Below, in pieces: positions 21,833-30,385 of a stretch of DNA of 64,000 nucleotides. How positions within the stretch are numbered: the stretch's first letter is position 1; each line of letters starts with the position of its first letter. The DNA is from Stenotrophomonas maltophilia. Lineage in GTDB: Bacteria > Pseudomonadota > Gammaproteobacteria > Xanthomonadales > Xanthomonadaceae. The notes under the pieces were generated by a model that ran no database searches, was not told the DNA's origin, and saw nothing but the letters and a program-made list of their open reading frames with translations. Location of the stretch: positions 709,057-773,056 of the forward strand of contig DEVL01000003.1 in NCBI GenBank assembly GCA_002363385.1, in the 5' to 3' direction. A program made the position numbers and the translations under genes.

Positions 21833-23992
21833 ATGAACCCAGGCCCCACTGCCAAGGTCGCCACGCCCGCCGGCGCGGCCGTACCCGACTATGTCCTCCA
21901 GCTTGAGCGCGCAGCGCACTATCTGCCGCCCGACCAACTGCCGCTGCTGCGCCGCGCCTGGGAAGTAGGCGCCGCTGCGCATGCCGGCCAGACCCGCAAG
22001 TCCGGCGAGCCCTACATCACCCATCCGGTTGCCGTCGCGCAGGTGCTGGCCGAGCTTGGCCTGGACGTGGAGGCGCTGATCGCCGCGATCCTGCACGACA
22101 CCATCGAAGACACGCCACTGACCCGTGAGGAGCTGGCCGCCGAGTTCGGCGAGGCCGTGGCCGAGCTGGTCGATGGCGTCACCAAGCTGGACAAGCTGAA
22201 ATTCCGCGATCGCCAGGAAGCGGCAGCGGAGAGTTTCCGCAAGATGCTGCTGGCGATGTCGCGCGATCTGCGCGTGATCATGATCAAGCTCGCCGACCGC
22301 CTGCACAACATGCGCACGCTGGGCGCGCAGAGCCGCGAGGCACGCAGCCGCATCGCACGCGAGACGCTGGAGATCTACGCCCCGATCGCGCAGCGGCTGG
22401 GCATGAGCCTGGTCAAGAGCGAGCTGCAGAACCTCGGCTTCAAGGCGCTGTACCCCTGGCGCCACGCGATTCTGGAAAAACACATCCGCAGCCAGCCGGT
22501 GGTCCGCCGCGAGGCGATGGCGCAGGTGGAGGTGCAGTTGAGCCAGCGCCTGGCCAAGGAAGGGCTGGAGCACCGTCTGGTCAGCCGGATCAAGACGCCG
22601 TGGAGCATCTACAACAAGATGTGCGACGAGAACAAATCCTTCGATCAGGTGATGGATGTGTTCGGGTTCCGGTTGGTGGTGCGCAACGTGCCCAACTGTT
22701 ATCACGCGCTCGGTTCGGTGCATGCCACCTTCAAACCGCTGGATGGGCGCTTCCGCGATTTCATCGCCATCCCCAAGGCCAACGGGTATCAGTCGCTGCA
22801 CACGGTGCTGTTCGGGCCGTATGGCTCGCCGATCGAGGTGCAGATCCGCACTGAGGAGATGGACCTGATTGCCGAGCGCGGTGTGGCGGCGCACTGGACC
22901 TACAAGTTCGGTGGCGACTCGCCCAACAGCGCACAGAGCCGGGCGCATGCCTGGATCGTCGAGTTGATCGATTCGCAGCGGGCCGCGGGCTCGTCGCTGG
23001 AGTTCCTGGACAACGTCAAGGTGGACCTGTTCCCGGACGAGGTCTATCTGTTCACGCCCAAGGGGAAAATCCTGGCGCTGCCGCGCAATTCCACGGCCCT
23101 CGATTTCGCCTATGCGGTGCATACCGATGTGGGCAACATGGCCGTGGCCTCGCGCGTGGACAAGAAGCTGGTGCCACTGCGTACCAAGCTGGTCAGTGGG
23201 CAGACGGTGGAAGTGATCACTGCGCGCTCGGCCACGCCCAAGCCGCAGTGGCTGGAGTTCGTGGTCAGTTCGAAGGCGCGCACGGCGATCCGTCATCAGC
23301 TCAAGCAGCTGGAGCACGAGGACGCGGTGCAGCTGGGCCATCGGATGCTCGATCGCGCGCTGGAGGCGATGGACAGTTCGCTGGAGCGCCTGCCCAAGGG
23401 GCGCCTGGATGCGTTCCTGGCCGAGCACCGGTATCCGCGCCTGGAGGCCCTGCTGGCCGAAGTGGCGCTGGGCAACTGGATGCCCAACCAGGCCGCGCAG
23501 GCGTTGATGGCGTATGCGGAGCTGCGCGGTGGGGCGCACTCCAGGCATTCGCAGGAGAAGATCCTGATCAACGGCAGCGAGCGCGGCGTGGTCAGCTTCG
23601 CGAACTGCTGTCAGCCGATTCCGGGGGACGACATCATGGGGTACCACACGGCCGGCAAGGGCATCGTGGTGCACCGGCTGGATTGCCCGAACCTGGCCGA
23701 GCTGCGCAAGTCGCCGGAGCGTTGGGTGCCGATCGGGTGGGATACGACGGTGTCGGGTGACTACGATACGTCGTTGATCGTGGAGGTGGAGAACGGCACC
23801 GGCGTGCTGGCGCAGTTGGCGGCGGCGATCGCGCAGAGCCATTCGAACATCGAGCGGGTGGATTATCTGGACCGCGATTTCAATGCGGCGGTGCTGTGTT
23901 TCAACGTGCAGGTGCGCGATCGGAACCATCTGGCTGAAGTGATGCGGCGTCTGCGGCGGTTGTCGGTGGTGCAGTCGGTCAGGCGCCAGTAA
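21833..23992 (+). CDS. spoT: Bifunctional (p)ppGpp synthetase/hydrolase SpoT
   Basis: A 719-residue RelA/SpoT homologue. The domains in order are: an HD hydrolase (about 40-200) with an intact ILHDTIEDT, a synthetase (about 250-370) with RFRDFIAIPKANGYQSLHT, a TGS domain (about 395-460) with VYLFTPKGKILALPRNST, a helical region, a conserved Cys segment (CCQPIPGDDIMGY), and a C-terminal ACT domain. Both catalytic centres look intact, so it should both make and degrade (p)ppGpp. I chose the ATG at 21833. The neighbours rpoZ and recG are the classical context. Confidence 0.95.
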   Translation: MNPGPTAKVATPAGAAVPDYVLQLERAAHYLPPDQLPLLRRAWEVGAAAHAGQTRKSGEPYITHPVAVAQVLAELGLDVEALIAAILHDTIEDTPLTREELAAEFGEAVAELVDGVTKLDKLKFRDRQEAAAESFRKMLLAMSRDLRVIMIKLADRLHNMRTLGAQSREARSRIARETLEIYAPIAQRLGMSLVKSELQNLGFKALYPWRHAILEKHIRSQPVVRREAMAQVEVQLSQRLAKEGLEHRLVSRIKTPWSIYNKMCDENKSFDQVMDVFGFRLVVRNVPNCYHALGSVHATFKPLDGRFRDFIAIPKANGYQSLHTVLFGPYGSPIEVQIRTEEMDLIAERGVAAHWTYKFGGDSPNSAQSRAHAWIVELIDSQRAAGSSLEFLDNVKVDLFPDEVYLFTPKGKILALPRNSTALDFAYAVHTDVGNMAVASRVDKKLVPLRTKLVSGQTVEVITARSATPKPQWLEFVVSSKARTAIRHQLKQLEHEDAVQLGHRMLDRALEAMDSSLERLPKGRLDAFLAEHRYPRLEALLAEVALGNWMPNQAAQALMAYAELRGGAHSRHSQEKILINGSERGVVSFANCCQPIPGDDIMGYHTAGKGIVVHRLDCPNLAELRKSPERWVPIGWDTTVSGDYDTSLIVEVENGTGVLAQLAAAIAQSHSNIERVDYLDRDFNAAVLCFNVQVRDRNHLAEVMRRLRRLSVVQSVRRQ

Positions 23993-24047
23993 CGCGCGAA
24001 CTGCTACCCGCCAACGGCGGTTCACGTGCGCCTTCTCGCTGCGTGGA

Positions 24048-24157
24048 GGAGGTGACGGGCAGGCCGGGGCAGGACCCGCTGCAAGTACGTCCCTGTAAGC
24101 TCGTGTGTTGCCATCCATGGCAACACACGGTCCTGTCCCGGCCCACCCGTCACCTCC
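24048..24157. repeat. 110-base imperfect inverted repeat with nested hairpin
   Basis: The left arm (24048-24076) and right arm (24129-24157) are near-complementary over 29 positions. Inside is a perfect 12-base-stem hairpin (24103-24128) with its centre in CATCCATG. The 26 bases between the left arm and the hairpin (24077-24102) stay unpaired. It has no coding sense and no obvious promoter. It resembles a dispersed structured repeat or the gene for a small structured RNA. It occupies most of the spoT-ridA gap. Confidence 0.65.
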
Positions 24158-24237
24158 CTGCCAGGGCGTGCGGGGGTGCGGAGAGAGGTGGCGTGGCTAC
24201 CGCGAACGGATGGGTCATTGGCGCTGCGCGGTTGGGG

Positions 24238-24263
24238 GGCGTCCACGCATGGCGTGGCGCTAC
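24238..24263. repeat. REP-like element upstream of ridA
   Basis: TCCACGC-ATG-GCGTGG(C) forms a short stem and the element ends CTAC, which is GTAG on the minus strand. It lies about 50 bases before the ridA ATG. A possible half copy (GTGGCGTGGCTAC) lies just upstream at about 24188-24200. Apart from these, the 24110-base repeat region aside, I see nothing else in the 23993-24312 gap. Confidence 0.6.
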
Positions 24264-24312
24264 CCGCGGGGGCGCTACAATTGCGTTCCCCCTTTTGAAT
24301 CGTGGAGCTTCC

Positions 24313-24705
24313 ATGTCCCGTCAGATCATTACCAGCGCCAAGGCCCCGGCGGCCATCGGTCCGTATTCGCAGGCCGTGCGTGCGGGCAACACCGTGTATT
24401 TCTCGGGCCAGATTCCGCTGGATCCGGCCACCGGTGACATCGTGGGTGTGGGCGATATCGAGGCGCAGGCGCGTCGTGCGTTCGACAACCTGAAAGCCGT
24501 GGCCGAAGAGGCCGGTGGTTCGCTGGATCAGATCGTGCGTCTGGGTCTGTACCTGACCGATCTGGGCGAGTTCGCCAAGGTCAACGCAGTGATGCAGGAT
24601 TACTTCAAGGCGCCGTTCCCGGCGCGGTCGACCATCGAAGTGGCGGGTCTGCCGAAGGCCGCCAACTTCGAAGTCGATGCGGTGATGGTGCTCGACCAGG
24701 CCTGA
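24313..24705 (+). CDS. ridA: RidA family imine/enamine deaminase
   Basis: A 130-residue trimeric cytoplasmic protein of the YjgF/YER057c/UK114 family. It hydrolyses reactive 2-aminoacrylate-type enamines released by PLP enzymes. Visible are AIGPYSQAVRAGNTVYFSGQIPLDP and the active-site arginine in PARSTIEVAGLPK. An ATG at 24313 follows a GGAG. It takes the place between spoT and recG that trmH holds in E. coli. The recG GTG starts one base after its stop. Confidence 0.95.
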   Translation: MSRQIITSAKAPAAIGPYSQAVRAGNTVYFSGQIPLDPATGDIVGVGDIEAQARRAFDNLKAVAEEAGGSLDQIVRLGLYLTDLGEFAKVNAVMQDYFKAPFPARSTIEVAGLPKAANFEVDAVMVLDQA

Positions 24706-24706
24706 C

Positions 24707-26818
24707 GTGGCGCGGTCACGGGCTCCTGCACCGGCGCTGGCCGCAGCCGGGGAGGCATCGTTGTCGATGCTCTCCGGTATCGGGCCGGCGGTGGCGATCA
24801 AGCTGGCCGCCCGTGGCCTGTCCTCGCTGCAGGACCTGTGGCTGCATCTGCCGCTGCGCTATGAAGACCGTACCCGGCTGACCACCATCGCCCAGTTGCA
24901 GCCGGGGGTGGCGGCGCAGGTGGAGGGGCGGGTGAGTGCGGTGGAGCGTGGATTCCGCTATCGGCCGGTGCTCAAGGTTGCGATCGAGGATGATTCGTAC
25001 GGCACGCTGGTGCTGCGGTTTTTCCACTTCCGCGCCCAGCAGGTCTCGCAGTTTGCCGTGGGCACGCGCATCCGCTGCTACGGTACCGCCAAGCCTGGCC
25101 ATCACGGGCTGGAGATCGTCCATCCCAGTTACCGGGTGATGGGCGGCAATGAGGATGACGCGCTGGGCGACAGCCTCGATCCGGTGTATCCGGCGGTCGA
25201 GGGGGTTGGGCCGGCGACGATGCGGAAATTCATCGGGCTGGCACTGGACAAGCTGCCGGAAGAATCCCTGCTGGAACTGTTGCCGGCGGGTTGGTTGTCC
25301 GGGCTGGGCCTGCCGTCGCTGCGCAGTGCGCTGCTGACCGTACACCGGCCACCGCCGGACGCGGATCTGGTCGCGCTGGCCGCAGGCCGGCATCCGGCGC
25401 AACGCCGGTTGGCCATTGAAGAACTGCTGGCACACCACCTGAGTCTGCGCCGGCAGCGCATGGCATTGCAGGCGCATCACGCGCCATCGCTGCGCGGGCA
25501 GGGTGCGTTGGTGGCGCAGTTGCGCGACAGCCTGCCGTTCCAATTGACCGGTGCGCAGCAGCGCGTGTTCGAGCAGATCCGCAAGGACCTGGCCAAGGCG
25601 CATCCGATGTTGCGGCTGGTGCAGGGCGATGTGGGCTCGGGCAAGACCGTGGTGGCCGCGCTGGCGGCGATGCTGGCGGTGGAGCGGGGCAAGCAGGTCG
25701 CACTGGCCGCTCCCACCGAACTGCTCGCCGAGCAGCACATGAACAATCTGCGCGCGTGGCTGGAGCCGCTGGGCGTGCGCACCGCATGGCTGGCCGGCAA
25801 GGTCACCGGCAGGGCGCGCACCAAGGTGCTGGCCGAGGTCGCCTCGGGCGAGGCGCAGGTAGTGGTCGGTACGCACGCGCTGATGCAGGACAGCGTGGTG
25901 TTCAAGGACCTCGCGCTGGCCATTGTCGACGAGCAGCACCGCTTCGGCGTGCACCAGCGCCTGGCGCTGCGCGACAAGGGGGCGGACGGGCGCAGCGTGC
26001 CGCACCAATTGGTGATGACCGCCACCCCGATTCCGCGCACCCTGGCGATGTCCGAGTACGCCGATCTGGATGTCTCGGCGATCGATGAGCTGCCGCCGGG
26101 GCGTACACCGGTGCAGACCGTGGCGCTCAACAATGATCGGCGGCCGGAGCTGATCGAACGCATTGCGGTGGCCTGCCGCGAAGGCCAGCAGGTGTACTGG
26201 GTCTGCACGTTGATCGAGGAAAGCGAAGAGCTCGATGCGACCCCCGCCCAGGCCACGTTCGAGTCGTTGCAGGCGCTGCTGCCGGGCGTGCGCGTGGGGC
26301 TGGTGCACGGGCGGCTGAAAGCGAGTGAGAAACTCGCCACGATGGTCGCGTTCAAGGCCGGTGAGATCGATCTGCTGGTGGCCACCACGGTGATCGAAGT
26401 GGGCGTGGACGTGCCCAATGCCTCATTGATGATCATCGAGAACGCCGAGCGTCTCGGCCTGGCCCAGCTGCACCAGCTGCGTGGCCGGGTAGGGCGCGGC
26501 TCGGCGGTCTCGCGGTGCGTGCTGCTGTACCAGGCGCCGCTGTCAACCATGGCGCGCGAGCGGCTGGAAACAATGCGGCAGACCAACGATGGCTTCCTGA
26601 TCGCCGAGAAGGATCTGGAGCTGCGCGGCCCGGGCGAACTGCTGGGCACACGACAGACCGGCCTGGCCGGCTTCAGGATGGCCGATCTGGCCCGCGACGC
26701 GGATCTGCTTCCGGGCGTGCATGACCTGGCCGAGCGGCTGCTGACCGAAGCGCCTGACGTGGCCGATCAGGTGGTGCGACGCTGGATCGGCACGGCCGTG
26801 CGCTACGCGTCGGCATAA
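24707..26818 (+). CDS. recG: ATP-dependent DNA helicase RecG
   Basis: A 703-residue superfamily 2 helicase that remodels stalled replication forks and branched DNA. The wedge/OB domain (about 50-150) is followed by the helicase core: Walker A GDVGSGKTVVAA, DEQH box IVDEQHRFGVHQR, motif III TATPIPRTLAM, and motif VI QLRGRVGRG. The RecG C-terminal segment with ELRGPGELLGTRQTG is present. The GTG start lies one base after ridA, which suggests coupled translation; a later start is possible because the first 15 residues are low-complexity. Confidence 0.96.
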   Translation: MARSRAPAPALAAAGEASLSMLSGIGPAVAIKLAARGLSSLQDLWLHLPLRYEDRTRLTTIAQLQPGVAAQVEGRVSAVERGFRYRPVLKVAIEDDSYGTLVLRFFHFRAQQVSQFAVGTRIRCYGTAKPGHHGLEIVHPSYRVMGGNEDDALGDSLDPVYPAVEGVGPATMRKFIGLALDKLPEESLLELLPAGWLSGLGLPSLRSALLTVHRPPPDADLVALAAGRHPAQRRLAIEELLAHHLSLRRQRMALQAHHAPSLRGQGALVAQLRDSLPFQLTGAQQRVFEQIRKDLAKAHPMLRLVQGDVGSGKTVVAALAAMLAVERGKQVALAAPTELLAEQHMNNLRAWLEPLGVRTAWLAGKVTGRARTKVLAEVASGEAQVVVGTHALMQDSVVFKDLALAIVDEQHRFGVHQRLALRDKGADGRSVPHQLVMTATPIPRTLAMSEYADLDVSAIDELPPGRTPVQTVALNNDRRPELIERIAVACREGQQVYWVCTLIEESEELDATPAQATFESLQALLPGVRVGLVHGRLKASEKLATMVAFKAGEIDLLVATTVIEVGVDVPNASLMIIENAERLGLAQLHQLRGRVGRGSAVSRCVLLYQAPLSTMARERLETMRQTNDGFLIAEKDLELRGPGELLGTRQTGLAGFRMADLARDADLLPGVHDLAERLLTEAPDVADQVVRRWIGTAVRYASA

Positions 26819-26905
26819 CGCCCTGCCGCATGGCGCCAAGGGCACCGCCTTGTATTTGTCATGACAGGGTGCGAAAGTCCCTTGCCGATTATCAAGACGG
26901 CAACG

Positions 26906-27841
26906 ATGAGCAAGAAGATTCCGCTGTTGATCGACACCGACCCGGGTGTCGATGATGCCCTGGCCCTGTTGATGGCCTTTGCCGATGAGCGCCACGATAT
27001 CGTTGGCCTGACCATCGCCGCCGGTAACGTTGGCCTGGACCACACGGTCCGCAATGCCCTCAAACTGTGCGAAGTGGCCGGCCGCGACGATGTGCCGGTC
27101 TACGCCGGTACCGCCGACCCGCTGCTGCACCCCTCCGTCGATGCCGCCCATGTGCACGGCGCCGACGGCTTCGGCGACGTCAACCTGCCGGCCGCCAAGC
27201 GCCAGGCCGAGGCCGAGCACGCCGCGCTGGCGATCCTGCGCCTGTCGCACGAATACGCCGGTGAACTGTTCCTGGTCGCACTCGGCCCGCTGACCAACCT
27301 GGCCCTGGCCCTGAAGCTCGACCCGACCCTGCCGCAGCGCGTGAAGCGCTTCCTGGTCATGGGGGGGGCGGTGACCTGCCACGGCAACATCACCCCGGCC
27401 GCCGAGTTCAACATCGCCTTCGATCCGGAGGCAGCGCACATCGTATTCACCGGGTTCCCGCATATCGAAGTGGCCGATTGGGAGGCCACCGTCGCCCACG
27501 GACTGCTGCACGCGGACGTCGAGCAGTGGCTCGCCGCCGACAGCGACAAGGCCCGTTTCTACGAGCTGATCTCGCGCCAGACCCGCCTGTGGTCCGAAGA
27601 CAGCCGTGGCGAGCGCTGGTACGCCGCCGATGCCCTGGCGATGGCCTGGGCGCTGCAGCCGGAAGGCGCGCTGCGGGTCGAATCGCGTCCCCTGAACGTG
27701 GAACTGGCCGGTGTGCACAGCCGGGGTGCTACCATTGTCGACTGGAACCGCCAGACCGGGCAGCCTGACAACACCCAGCTGCTGATGGCCTACGACCAGG
27801 GTCGCTTCGAGGCCCAGGTGAGGGCGGCACTCGGCGTCTGA
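26906..27841 (+). CDS. Inosine/uridine-preferring nucleoside hydrolase
   Basis: A 311-residue nucleoside hydrolase that cleaves the N-glycosidic bond of ribonucleosides for salvage. The calcium-binding DTDPGVDDA motif is at about residues 9-17. Later come VALGPLTNLALAL, VMGGAVTCHGNITPAAEFNIAFDPEAA, and the second Asp ligand in WYAADALAMA. I chose the ATG at 26906 (MSKKIPLLIDTD). Base specificity cannot be read from the sequence. Confidence 0.92.
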   Translation: MSKKIPLLIDTDPGVDDALALLMAFADERHDIVGLTIAAGNVGLDHTVRNALKLCEVAGRDDVPVYAGTADPLLHPSVDAAHVHGADGFGDVNLPAAKRQAEAEHAALAILRLSHEYAGELFLVALGPLTNLALALKLDPTLPQRVKRFLVMGGAVTCHGNITPAAEFNIAFDPEAAHIVFTGFPHIEVADWEATVAHGLLHADVEQWLAADSDKARFYELISRQTRLWSEDSRGERWYAADALAMAWALQPEGALRVESRPLNVELAGVHSRGATIVDWNRQTGQPDNTQLLMAYDQGRFEAQVRAALGV

Positions 27842-27885
27842 TGACGCCGCTGCGGCGGACCTTTCGCACGGTTAATGGACCCGGC

Positions 27886-27914
27886 TTGCCCTTTGCGGCG
27901 GCCGGGACTATAAT
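27886..27914 (+). promoter_or_regulatory. Sigma70 promoter of rpmE2
   Basis: TTGCCC (27886-27891), a 17-base spacer, and a perfect TATAAT (27909-27914) lie 40 bases before the L31 ATG. It looks strong. I see no obvious Zur-type AT-rich dyad overlapping it. Confidence 0.75.
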
Positions 27915-27953
27915 GCCGCTCTTGACCACCAGCCCTTATTACGGTGCGCGCCC

Positions 27954-28214
27954 ATGAAGGCCGATATTCATCCTGCTTACCGCGACGTGGTTTTCCACGA
28001 CGTTACCTCTGATTTCAAAATCCTGACCCGTTCGACCATGTCCACCAAGGACACGATCAAGTGGGAAGACGGCAACGAGTACCCGCTCGTCAAGGTTGAA
28101 ATCTCCTCGGCTTCGCATCCGTTCTACACGGGCAAGCACAAGGTGATCGACACCAGCGGCCGTATCGACAAGTTCCAGAAGCGTTTCGGCAAGCCGGCGC
28201 CGACCGCAGCCTGA
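27954..28214 (+). CDS. rpmE2: 50S ribosomal protein L31 type B (zinc-independent)
   Basis: An 86-residue L31 paralogue. The type B features are the opening MKADIHPAYRDVVFHD, SASHPFYTGKHKVIDTSGRIDKFQKRFG, and the complete absence of cysteines, so it cannot carry the zinc of type A L31. In many bacteria it replaces zinc-binding L31 under zinc limitation. It has a strong promoter and a strong terminator and is monocistronic. Confidence 0.95.
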   Translation: MKADIHPAYRDVVFHDVTSDFKILTRSTMSTKDTIKWEDGNEYPLVKVEISSASHPFYTGKHKVIDTSGRIDKFQKRFGKPAPTAA

Positions 28215-28236
28215 TCTGTCGACGCAGCTGCTTGAA

Positions 28237-28267
28237 AACAACGGTCGCCCTGGCGGCCGTTGTTTTT
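28237..28267 (+). terminator. Intrinsic terminator after rpmE2
   Basis: AACAACGG pairs with CCGTTGTT (28237-28244 and 28257-28264), with inner CGCC/GGCG pairing, followed by a run of T. Confidence 0.85.
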
Positions 28268-28436
28268 TGTTGTTTCCGGTTTGCTGAACGCCAGGTGAGG
28301 CCCGCATGCCCCGCTGACGGAACGCTGTGTCCGTGACGTGGCGCGAGCCTTTGCGCGCGCTGGGATAGCGCCTGTGTCGAGGTCCGCAACCGGCGTCTAC
28401 GACTTCCGTCCTAGGGCGTCGAAAATGTTGCTGTGC

Positions 28437-28469
28437 GATAATGGCGGGATCCACGATAACGATCGTGGA
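28437..28469 (+). promoter_or_regulatory. Putative gltA promoter -10 and 5'-leader hairpin
   Basis: GATAAT (28437-28442) is a candidate -10 box without a clear -35. Just downstream, at the expected transcript start, is a perfect 8-base stem (28450-28457 with 28462-28469) around AACG. The rest of the 28268-28530 gap holds nothing else I recognise. Confidence 0.45.
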
Positions 28470-28530
28470 CTTCCTTCACGTGCCTGACCCATGCGCTTGG
28501 GCGGGCGCCTTCCCTCGAGGAGCGCACACA

Positions 28531-29808
28531 GTGTCCGATCTTGATCAGGTCACGCTCAACGCCGGCGACAAGTCGGTTGTTCTGCCAGTCATCAAACCCA
28601 CGCTCGGCAACGATTGCGTCGATATCTCGAAGCTGACCAAGGAAACCGGTCTCTTCACGTACGACTCCGGCTTCACCGCCACCGCCAGCTGCAAGTCCGC
28701 CATCACCTACATCGACGGTGACAAGGGCGTGCTGCTGTATCGCGGCTATCCCATCGAGCAGCTCTCGGAAAAGTCGAGCTACGTCGAAGTGGCCTACCTG
28801 CTGATCAACGGCGAGCGTCCGAGCGCCGAGCAGCTGAAGGCCTTCACCGACGAGCTGGCCGCCGAAGCCGATGTGGATCCGTCGATCAACACGCTGATCG
28901 GCAGCTTCGCCAAGGATGCCCATCCGATGGCCATCCTGACCGCCGCCATCGCGCAGCTGTCGGGCATCTACCACGCTTCGCTGGACCTGTCCGACGCCGA
29001 ACAGCGTCGCCACGCCGCGGTGCGCCTGATCGCCAAGGTGCCGACCCTGTCGGCGCTGATCTACCGCCACGGCAAGGGCCTGCCGGCCAACAAGCCGGAC
29101 ACCTCGCTGGATTACGTCAGCCGCTTCCTGAAGCAGACGTTCGAGTCCGCCGATGGCCAGTACGAGCTGAACCAGGACGTGGTCAAGGCGCTGGATCTGC
29201 TGTTCATCCTGCACGCCGATCATGAGCAGAACGCCTCGACCTCGACCGTGCGCCTGGTCGGTTCGACCGGTGCCAACCCGTACGCGTCGGTCGCCGCTGG
29301 CGTGACCGCGCTGTGGGGTCCGGCCCACGGTGGTGCCAACGAAGCCGTGCTGAAGATGCTTGAAGAGATCGGGACGGCCGACAACGTCGAGTCGGCCGTG
29401 CTCAAGGCCAAGGACAAGACCTCCGGCTTCCGCCTGATGGGCTTCGGCCACCGCGTGTACAAGAACTTCGACCCGCGCGCCAAGGTCATCGGTGTGATGA
29501 CCGGCAAGGTGCTGGAACAGCTGGGCGTGCAGGATCCGCTGCTGGACGTTGCGGTCAAGCTGGAGCAGGCCGCGCTGCAGGACGACTACTTCGTCGCCCG
29601 CAAGCTGTACCCGAACGTCGATTTCTACAGCGGCATCATCTACAAGGCGCTGCAGATTCCGACCGAAATGTTCACCGTCATGTTCGCTCTGGGCCGTACC
29701 TCCGGCTGGGTGGCGCATTGGCTGGAACAGCAGGTGGATCCGGAGATGAAGATCGGCCGTCCGCGCCAGGTCTACACCGGCAGCGATGTGCGCGACTACC
29801 AGGGCTGA
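28531..29808 (+). CDS. gltA: Citrate synthase (type II)
   Basis: A 425-residue hexameric-type citrate synthase that condenses acetyl-CoA and oxaloacetate at entry to the TCA cycle. The catalytic residues are seen as His in LWGPAHGGANEAV and His in MGFGHRVYKNFDPRAK, with the Asp in the C-terminal half. The N-terminal beta domain (GDKSVVLPVIKPTLG) is typical of type II enzymes. The GTG at 28531 follows a GAGG ribosome-binding site; the frame is open upstream to 28441 but that extension is not family-like. A strong terminator follows. Confidence 0.96.
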   Translation: MSDLDQVTLNAGDKSVVLPVIKPTLGNDCVDISKLTKETGLFTYDSGFTATASCKSAITYIDGDKGVLLYRGYPIEQLSEKSSYVEVAYLLINGERPSAEQLKAFTDELAAEADVDPSINTLIGSFAKDAHPMAILTAAIAQLSGIYHASLDLSDAEQRRHAAVRLIAKVPTLSALIYRHGKGLPANKPDTSLDYVSRFLKQTFESADGQYELNQDVVKALDLLFILHADHEQNASTSTVRLVGSTGANPYASVAAGVTALWGPAHGGANEAVLKMLEEIGTADNVESAVLKAKDKTSGFRLMGFGHRVYKNFDPRAKVIGVMTGKVLEQLGVQDPLLDVAVKLEQAALQDDYFVARKLYPNVDFYSGIIYKALQIPTEMFTVMFALGRTSGWVAHWLEQQVDPEMKIGRPRQVYTGSDVRDYQG

Positions 29809-29833
29809 TCGCCCCGGCAGGTTGTGATGAAAG

Positions 29834-29860
29834 CGCCCCGCACGCCGGGGCGTTTTTTTT
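29834..29860 (+). terminator. Intrinsic terminator after gltA
   Basis: CGCCCCG pairs with CGGGGCG around CACGC, followed directly by eight T. Confidence 0.92.
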
Positions 29861-29957
29861 GGATGGCGACGGGCGCTTCTTTTCGTACTTCTTGCATGGG
29901 CCTCACTTCGATCGAGGTACAACCTTGGCGGTCACCCTCACGCCCATGGAGTCCCTC

Positions 29958-30323
29958 ATGAATCGTCTGCTTGCTGCTGTCCTCATCGCCGCACCGCTGA
30001 GCCTGGTCAGCACTGGCGCACATGCCCAGTACACCGGCCCTGGCGCGACCAGCGCGGTCACCACCGTCGCCGAAGCACGCGACCAGCGCGATGACCAGCC
30101 CGTCGTGCTGCAGGGCACGCTGATCGCCAAGATCGGCCACGAACGCTATCGCTTCAAGGATGCCACCGGCGAGATCGACGTCGAGATCGATGACAAGGAT
30201 CTGCCCGACCGGCAGCCCGTCAGTGCGACGACCGTGGTCGAGCTGCAGGGAGAAGTCGATACGCATCGCTTCAAGCCCACCGATATCGATGTGGAGCACG
30301 TGCGGATCATCGGCACGCGCTGA
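29958..30323 (+). CDS. YgiW/YdeI-type OB-fold periplasmic protein
   Basis: A 121-residue exported protein of the bacterial OB-fold (BOF) family. The signal peptide is about residues 1-24, ending AHAQ. The domain shows DDQPVVLQGTLIAKIGHERYRFKDATGEIDVEIDD and VELQGEVD, typical of the family. Homologues are linked to stress tolerance and may bind cationic ligands; the exact role is unknown. I chose the ATG at 29958, which has GGAG about 7 bases upstream; an in-frame ATG at 29946 is the alternative. Confidence 0.88.
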   Translation: MNRLLAAVLIAAPLSLVSTGAHAQYTGPGATSAVTTVAEARDQRDDQPVVLQGTLIAKIGHERYRFKDATGEIDVEIDDKDLPDRQPVSATTVVELQGEVDTHRFKPTDIDVEHVRIIGTR

Positions 30324-30338
30324 TCTGCCTGCACCGTC

Positions 30339-30365
30339 GAACGCCCCGCACTGTGGGGCGTTCTG
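30339..30365. terminator. Terminator hairpin between the OB-fold gene and the AraC gene
   Basis: GAACGCCCC pairs with GGGGCGTTC around a short loop, between convergent genes. The T-tract is weak on both strands. Confidence 0.6.
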
Positions 30366-30385
30366 CGTTCAGCCCCCGGCCGTCC

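Noticed and set aside
21434..24118. An 894-codon minus-strand open frame antisense to spoT.
   Set aside because: His/Arg/Gln-rich shadow; spoT on the plus strand has all four domains.
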